A DNA stretch of 64,000 bases from Rhizocola hellebori (GTDB taxonomy: Bacteria; Actinomycetota; Actinomycetes; Mycobacteriales; Micromonosporaceae): assembly GCF_016862955.1 (NCBI RefSeq), contig NZ_BONY01000018.1, positions 88,284-152,283 on the forward strand, read 5' to 3'. How positions within the stretch are numbered: the stretch's first letter is position 1; each line of letters begins with the position of its first letter. This document shows positions 60,040 through 64,000 of the stretch, one piece after another. The notes under the pieces are model-generated. The model saw only the letters and a list, made by a program, of their open reading frames with translations, was not told the origin of the DNA and did not search any database. A program made the position numbers and the translations under genes.

Positions 60040-62061
60040 GTGGCCAGACGTATTCTGTCCGCCACTGTCGCCGCGGTTCTCGCCGCGACGGTGCTCACCG
60101 GCGCGACGCCGGCATCAGCTTTCTCGATCGCGGTTCTGCGCCCTGTCTCATGGGCCTACACCGACCTGCACCATCCCTTGCAGAGCTTCCTCGGGCAGGA
60201 CGCCAGCGCGCCGGTGGGGGCGCGTTTCGGCGACGACGGCTACCACTCGTCGCGTTCCTACTTCCGGTTCGACATCTCCCAGCTCAGAGGCAAGCAGATC
60301 CTCAACGCCGACTTCCACGTGCACGAGCGCTCCCTTTGCGACAACGTTTCGCCGGTACAGCTTTGGCTCACCGACGACGTCACCGCCACCACGTCGTGGC
60401 TGCACCCGCCACGGCAGCGGGAGTTGCTGGCGCAGGTGGAGGTCGGCTGCGGGCGCGACGTCCAGCTCGCCTGGGACATCGACGACCGCATCACCCAATG
60501 GCTCGATGCCGGCCGTGACCATGTCACGCTGAGCATGCGGGTCTCTGGGTGGCAGGAGTTCGACTCGCGCTACGGCCGAGCTTTTGGCGACAACTTCCTT
60601 TCCGTGCTGACCAACTTGCCGCCGTCGGGCGTGCACGGGGTCTCCCCGTGCGGTGCCGACTCCCAGAACATGCCTTACCTCAACGGCGATTTGCTTTTGC
60701 GGGGTACGTATTCCGACTCCGACATGCTGCCGGAGAACGGGTCGCAATACGAGGACGTCACCTTCGCGATCTGGCCGGTGAACAACCCTGCCCAGCGCCG
60801 CGAGTTCTTCCGCGCGTCCTACCAGGACGGTGTGGCCGAGCTCGACTGGCGCGACTTCGACCTTGCCGAGGGTGTCTACGCCTGGGTTTTCAAGGTTTCC
60901 GACCGCTCGTCGGAGTCGGCCTGGTCGAGCGAGTGCTTCTTCGGCGTGGACCGCACCCGGCCGGATGTGCCCACGGTGGCGTCGGCCGACTATCCCGACG
61001 ACGGCCAGCGGCACGGCGGCACAGGCATTCCCGGCACGTTCACCTTCACCCCGGCTTCGCCCGACACCGCCCGTTTCGGGTGGAGCCTGGGCGGCGACGT
61101 GATGCGCTACGTGGACGCCGAGCTGGGACAGCCGCTCACGCTGCAGATCGCGCCGACCGCCGCCCCGCCGATGAGGAATGTGCTGCGGGTACATGCCATC
61201 GACCGGGCGGGCAACTTCTCCGCTGAGGCACGCTACGAGTTCCTGGCCAACGACACCTCGCCCGAGCTTTCCTTCGTCGTCGGCGGCGTGTCACTACCGA
61301 GCACCATGACGATGTCAACGCAGCTGCCCGGGGCCGCCGAGTTCCGCTACACGATTGACGGCGGGCCGCAGTCGCGGGTGCCGGTCGGCCCGCAGGGCAG
61401 CACCACGGTGGGGGTCGTGTTCGAACAGACCCAGGCCGTGGTGGCGGTCGAAGTGTGGTCGGCCACCACACTTCTCGGCGTGACGAGGCAGCAGTTCATA
61501 GTCGACTCGCTGCCGGACATCTCCGTGGCCCACCAGCCTGGTTCGTCCGAGGCCACGGTCACCGTGCTGCCTCGGCGGGCGGGAATCGTGTCGTACCTCT
61601 ACCAGCTCGACTACGCCGGCGACTACTTTCCGGTGACCGCGAACGCCGACGGCAGCGCGGTTTTCACGGTGACCGGGCTGCTCAACGGCTACCACACCAT
61701 CGAGGTGATCAGCTATACGGCCGCGGGATACGCCGCCCAGGCGTCGAAGATGTTCGAGATCGTCAACACCTTGCGGCAGGGCCCCTATGTCAGCTCGCCC
61801 GACTACCATCCGTCGCCGGAACCGTTGGGCGGCGTGGGGATCGCGGGCCGCTTCGACCTGGACGGCAACTTCGACGCCGACCACTACGTGGTCAGCTACC
61901 AGGGCGGGCCAGAGTTCGTGGTGTCCTGCCAGTGGGACTGTTTCTCGGCCAGTTTCACGTTGGCGCCGCAGCATTCCGGGGTCAACACGCTTACGGCCTG
62001 GGCGGTGTACCCGGACGGAAGCCGTTCCCTGCCAAGCATCTACACCTTCGAAGTAGCGTAA
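60040..62061 (+). CDS. Large secreted DNRLRE-type beta-domain protein
   Basis: A 673-residue secreted protein; I chose the GTG at 60040, where the signal peptide begins (ILSATVAAVLAATVLTGATP, then ASA). Residues about 35-210 resemble the DNRLRE jelly-roll domain (SRSYFRFDISQLRGKQILNA, QLAWDIDDRITQWLDAG), followed by Ig-like or Big-like beta modules (AIDRAGNFSAEARYEFLAND, LGGVGIAGRFDLDGNFDADH). It has no catalytic motif I recognise and is probably a cell-surface or matrix protein. Confidence 0.78.
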   Translation: MARRILSATVAAVLAATVLTGATPASAFSIAVLRPVSWAYTDLHHPLQSFLGQDASAPVGARFGDDGYHSSRSYFRFDISQLRGKQILNADFHVHERSLCDNVSPVQLWLTDDVTATTSWLHPPRQRELLAQVEVGCGRDVQLAWDIDDRITQWLDAGRDHVTLSMRVSGWQEFDSRYGRAFGDNFLSVLTNLPPSGVHGVSPCGADSQNMPYLNGDLLLRGTYSDSDMLPENGSQYEDVTFAIWPVNNPAQRREFFRASYQDGVAELDWRDFDLAEGVYAWVFKVSDRSSESAWSSECFFGVDRTRPDVPTVASADYPDDGQRHGGTGIPGTFTFTPASPDTARFGWSLGGDVMRYVDAELGQPLTLQIAPTAAPPMRNVLRVHAIDRAGNFSAEARYEFLANDTSPELSFVVGGVSLPSTMTMSTQLPGAAEFRYTIDGGPQSRVPVGPQGSTTVGVVFEQTQAVVAVEVWSATTLLGVTRQQFIVDSLPDISVAHQPGSSEATVTVLPRRAGIVSYLYQLDYAGDYFPVTANADGSAVFTVTGLLNGYHTIEVISYTAAGYAAQASKMFEIVNTLRQGPYVSSPDYHPSPEPLGGVGIAGRFDLDGNFDADHYVVSYQGGPEFVVSCQWDCFSASFTLAPQHSGVNTLTAWAVYPDGSRSLPSIYTFEVA

Positions 62062-62097
62062 CCACCCTCTTAACCCTTGCCCTGTCCCATGGACCGC

Positions 62098-62132
62098 CGG
62101 TCAGGCCTGCCGCGCCGCAGCAGGCCTGACCG
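62098..62132. terminator. Strong bidirectional terminator hairpin
   Basis: CGGTCAGGCCTGC (62098-62110) pairs with GCAGGCCTGACCG (62120-62132), 13-bp perfect stem, 9-base loop, between convergent genes ending at 62061 and 62142. Confidence 0.85.
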
Positions 62133-62141
62133 CAGACGGTG

Positions 62142-62891
62142 TCAGTAAATGTCTTCCAGCATCGCAAAATCGCCGTAGTTGGGGTTGGTGGTGGTGCTCA
62201 TCCTCGGAGCGTAGTAGAGGCAGCTGTCGTTCCACACATTGTGATCCAAGCCCAGAGCATGGCCCATCTCGTGACAGGCAACCTTCTGGTTGTTGGCAAA
62301 GTTGCTGGTGAAGCCGGTGTCGATCCGGATATTCGCGTCGACGATGGTCAGCCCGCTAATGCTGTAGTCGGTGCACCCAACCCAGGTGTTGGGCGGCGAC
62401 GTGCCGCAATAGTCGTAGTAGTCCAGTGCGCTCACATCAACGCAGTTGTAGCCTGGGCCAGGACACGCCCAGGGCCCGCGGTAGCCGACGTTGAGCGCGG
62501 TCGACTGGTTCCACACGACCGCAGCCTCGTAAACCGGCCAATCCGCCCCGGTGTAGTCGATGAAATAGATGGTCGGATGCCAGCCGGACCAGCGCACACG
62601 GTTGACACCGCAGAGGTGGTGATAGGCGTAGGCTCCCCCGATCGAGCATTCGACCGGCTCCATGATGACCGCGCCGCTGCCGGCCGCGGGCGGGGTCTTG
62701 ACGCCGTCGGCCAGGGTGGCGACGAAGACGTGGCTGGTCCCATCGGGCATGGTCGCCACGGTGATGGCGTGCCCCTCCGAGTAGTAAACGGCGGTAACCG
62801 GCTGGGCGGCGTAGGACTGGCCGGCGAAGGCGCCTGAAACGATGACACACAACGGCATCAGCAAGGCCGTCAGACGGGCTCTTCGTGACAT
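62142..62891 (-). CDS. Secreted zinc metalloprotease (matrixin/metzincin-like)
   Basis: A 249-residue secreted protein; GGGAGGAGTTCAG precedes the ATG at 62891. Signal peptide (LTALLMPLCVIVSGAFAG). The zinc motif HEMGHALGLDH (HExxHxxGxxH) is near the C-terminus, and a Met-turn-like ARG-Met-Ser follows (YYAPRMSTTTNP), as in metzincins. Several Cys suggest disulfides. It should be a small extracellular zinc endopeptidase. Earlier in-frame starts lack ribosome binding sites. Confidence 0.88.
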   Translation of the reverse strand: MSRRARLTALLMPLCVIVSGAFAGQSYAAQPVTAVYYSEGHAITVATMPDGTSHVFVATLADGVKTPPAAGSGAVIMEPVECSIGGAYAYHHLCGVNRVRWSGWHPTIYFIDYTGADWPVYEAAVVWNQSTALNVGYRGPWACPGPGYNCVDVSALDYYDYCGTSPPNTWVGCTDYSISGLTIVDANIRIDTGFTSNFANNQKVACHEMGHALGLDHNVWNDSCLYYAPRMSTTTNPNYGDFAMLEDIY

Positions 62892-63020
62892 CTGAACTCC
62901 TCCCGGGTAGGTGATTGACACCCACACCATGCCGAAGATCGATATGTGTCTCCTATGTTTTTGATATGCGGGCACCGCTCGGCTGGGTGGCGATCTGGCA
63001 CACAACCGGAATTAAATCCA

Positions 63021-63049
63021 TTGCCAAGCGGTCGCGATCGCCTTACCTT
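63021..63049 (+). promoter_or_regulatory. Sigma-70-type promoter of the 41-codon gene
   Basis: TTGCCA at 63021-63026 and TACCTT at 63044-63049 are separated by 17 bp. They lie 37 bp before the ATG at 63086, leaving room for a short leader with AAGGAGATCCG. Confidence 0.6.
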
Positions 63050-63085
63050 GGTGTTCAGACGTTTTCAGTTCTAAGGAGATCCGTG

Positions 63086-63211
63086 ATGTTTAGGCAGACG
63101 AGCATAGAACCGCAACAGCTGATGCTGTGCGGCTGCTCGGTGCCGAGCATTGCGGCCCGACCCAGTCTGTCCGGCAACGGGATTGATCGCCCGGCCTGGC
63201 GGCGTATTTAG
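63086..63211 (+). CDS. 41-residue peptide with own promoter and terminator
   Basis: A 42-codon gene with a good ribosome binding site (AAGGAGATCCGTG) before the ATG and a hairpin terminator 21 bp after the stop. The peptide starts MFRQTSIEPQQLMLCGC, has SVPSIAARPSLS in the middle and ends NGIDRPAWRRI. It has no membrane helix. The pattern, a polar first part and a short C-terminal part after Gly-Asn-Gly, would fit a RiPP precursor, a leader peptide that controls something downstream, or a small regulatory protein; no modification enzyme lies nearby in the window. Confidence 0.6.
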   Translation: MFRQTSIEPQQLMLCGCSVPSIAARPSLSGNGIDRPAWRRI

Positions 63212-63231
63212 ACGCATTTCCCTGCGACTGA

Positions 63232-63265
63232 CGCCGCCCCTCCGGGAATCCCGGGCTGGGCGGCG
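63232..63265 (+). terminator. Terminator hairpin after the 41-codon gene
   Basis: CGCCGCCC (63232-63239) pairs with GGGCGGCG (63258-63265), with an inner CCGGG/CCCGG pair. ATTTCGTTG follows. Confidence 0.75.
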
Positions 63266-63306
63266 ATTTCGTTGTGCTCCAACAGGTTCTTATGAGGTTC
63301 ACATGA

Positions 63307-63378
63307 GGCGGGTTCGGCTAGTGGTCAGGCCGCCAGACTCTCGATCTGGAGACAGGGGTTCGATTCCCCTACTCGCTG
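63307..63378 (+). tRNA. tRNA-Glu (anticodon CTC)
   Basis: Full cloverleaf: acceptor GGCGGGT with ACTCGCT (two G-U pairs), D-stem GGC/GCC, anticodon loop CTCTCGA at 63338-63344 giving anticodon CTC, T-arm with TTCGATT and discriminator G. CCA is not encoded. First of seven clustered tRNA genes. Confidence 0.88.
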
Positions 63379-63383
63379 CTCAT

Positions 63384-63455
63384 GCGGTCGTAGCTCACCG
63401 GGTAGAGCTCTTGCCTTCCAAGCAAGTGGACGGGGTTCGAGTCCCCGCGGCCGTT
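63384..63455 (+). tRNA. tRNA-Gly (anticodon TCC)
   Basis: Acceptor GCGGTCG with CGGCCGT, D-stem GCTC/GAGC, anticodon loop CTTCCAA, T-arm CGGGG/CCCCG with TTCGAGT, discriminator T. Only 5 bp follow the Glu gene. Confidence 0.88.
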
Positions 63456-63459
63456 CTGT

Positions 63460-63532
63460 TGGGGAATGGTGTAACCGGAAACATGCCCGGCTTTGACCCG
63501 GGAGAGTGCAGGTTCGAGCCCTGCTTCCCCAG
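63460..63532 (+). tRNA. tRNA-Gln (anticodon TTG)
   Basis: Acceptor TGGGGAA with TTCCCCA, anticodon stem CCCGG/CCGGG with loop CTTTGAC, T-arm GCAGG/CCTGC with TTCGAGC, discriminator G. Four bp after the Gly gene. Confidence 0.88.
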
Positions 63533-63564
63533 TAATGCTTCTCGAAGCCGGCCATTGGCTTCAT

Positions 63565-63633
63565 GGGCTGTGTGCTGGTGCACAGTGTTGCCTTGCAAGC
63601 AACGCCCGCGGGGTTCGACTCCCCGACGGTCCA
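63565..63633 (+). tRNA. tRNA-Ala (anticodon TGC), shortened D-arm
   Basis: Acceptor GGGCTGT with ACGGTCC, including the G3-U70 pair that marks tRNA-Ala; anticodon loop CTTGCAA, T-arm CGGGG/CCCCG with TTCGACT. The D-arm between acceptor and anticodon stem has only 15 bases (GTGCTGGTGCAC plus AGT), too short for a normal D-loop. It may be a degenerate or unusual tRNA. Confidence 0.65.
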
Positions 63634-63653
63634 CAACCGTCCATCCAGGACGA

Positions 63654-63726
63654 GCCGACGTAGCTCAGTGGTTAGAGCACCCGCCTGTCGAGCGGGTGGT
63701 CGAGGGTTCGATTCCCTTCGCCGGCG
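63654..63726 (+). tRNA. tRNA-Asp (anticodon GTC)
   Basis: Anticodon stem CCCGC/GCGGG with loop CTGTCGA, D-stem GCTC/GAGC, T-loop TTCGATT. Acceptor GCCGACG pairs with CGCCGGC except one A-C mismatch (fifth base pair), unlike a normal housekeeping tRNA. Discriminator G. Confidence 0.82.
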
Positions 63727-63734
63727 CGCACATT

Positions 63735-63831
<97 letters not shown>

Positions 63832-63832
63832 T

Positions 63833-63906
63833 CCCGTCGCGGCCGAAGTGGTTGAGGCGCCTCGCTGATAACGAGGAGACAGAAGGTTCGACTCCTTCCG
63901 ATGGGA
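63833..63906 (+). tRNA. tRNA-Ile (anticodon GAT), unusual
   Basis: Acceptor CCCGTCG with CGATGGG (one G-U), anticodon stem CCTCG/CGAGG with loop CTGATAA giving GAT, short variable region, T-arm GAAGG/CCTTC. It begins with C and its D-arm (GCC ... GGC) resembles class II tRNAs, so it is divergent from housekeeping tRNA-Ile. Confidence 0.78.
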
Positions 63907-63920
63907 CGCGATCGTCTCGT

Positions 63921-63961
63921 CGGCGCAACCAAACGCGCCGATGCCGGCCCGCGTACGGGCC
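63921..63961 (+). terminator. Two hairpins after the tRNA cluster
   Basis: CGGCGC/GCGCCG (63921-63926 with 63935-63940) and GGCCCG/CGGGCC (63946-63951 with 63956-63961, loop CGTA) follow the last tRNA by 15-40 bp and could end the tRNA transcript. Confidence 0.55.
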
Positions 63962-64000
63962 AGCATTGCAGACCATCAAAGTTGTTACAGGGCCATCAGT

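Overview
The window is high-GC DNA, rich in G/C third positions, GTG/TTG starts and ATGA-type gene overlaps. NarL-type two-component pairs, a SARP regulator, an NB-ARC/TPR regulator and many Sec-secreted proteins indicate a filamentous actinomycete. The genus cannot be fixed from the sequence alone.

Left edge (1-3439): the start of a secreted carbohydrate-binding protein that leaves the window on the minus strand, then one large protein of unknown function on the plus strand.

Thiopeptide-type RiPP cluster (3478-24105, all minus strand, one apparent transcription direction). It starts at the right with two histidine kinases (the second apparently degenerate), a NarL-type response regulator and a small SARP. 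Next come four TGTGTAG-like heptamers at an exact 12-bp period just upstream of five tandem precursor genes (20236 down to 19213; one of them only 57 codons). The precursors share a thiopeptide-like leader end (L-E-S-L-x-x-G-x-A-M-x-E, then S) and very Cys-rich cores; four end in S-C-C-x-x-C6-S/G. After an attenuator-like hairpin follow the enzymes, almost all translationally coupled: a leader-binding ocin-ThiF-type F protein, a fused YcaO cyclodehydratase, a SagB-type azoline oxidase, a split LanB glutamylation protein, two SpaB_C-type proteins (elimination and pyridine synthase candidates), a second SagB-type oxidase, an ABC exporter pair, and a second YcaO next to TfuA. The enzyme set predicts polyazole, dehydrated and probably pyridine-centred macrocyclic peptides, possibly thioamidated. 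The six-Cys tails and unequal Ser1-to-Ser spacings match no thiopeptide I know.

Mixed accessory region (24106-32203): a lone acidic protein, a decayed gene, membrane proteins, a second two-component pair next to a divergent membrane protein, a 35-residue membrane peptide, and a tyrosine-recombinase relative that seems to have lost its catalytic end.

Secretome region (32467-62891): an esterase, two subtilisin-like proteases, an RTX-repeat protein, a PA14/beta-propeller/CBM6/DUF1080 protein, a DNRLRE protein, a zinc metalloprotease, a possible beta-pore-forming protein, two DUF11-like anchored surface proteins, a membrane-anchored ECF sigma factor, lipoproteins and small secreted proteins. Among these lie a large NB-ARC/TPR regulator, a GNAT acetyltransferase, a VOC protein, a glutaredoxin-thioredoxin reductase fusion and two neighbouring frameshifted genes. 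Many genes are separated by strong hairpins.

Right edge (63021-64000): a 41-codon gene with its own promoter, ribosome binding site and terminator, then seven tightly packed tRNA genes (Glu, Gly, Gln, Ala, Asp, Ser, Ile), several with structural oddities.
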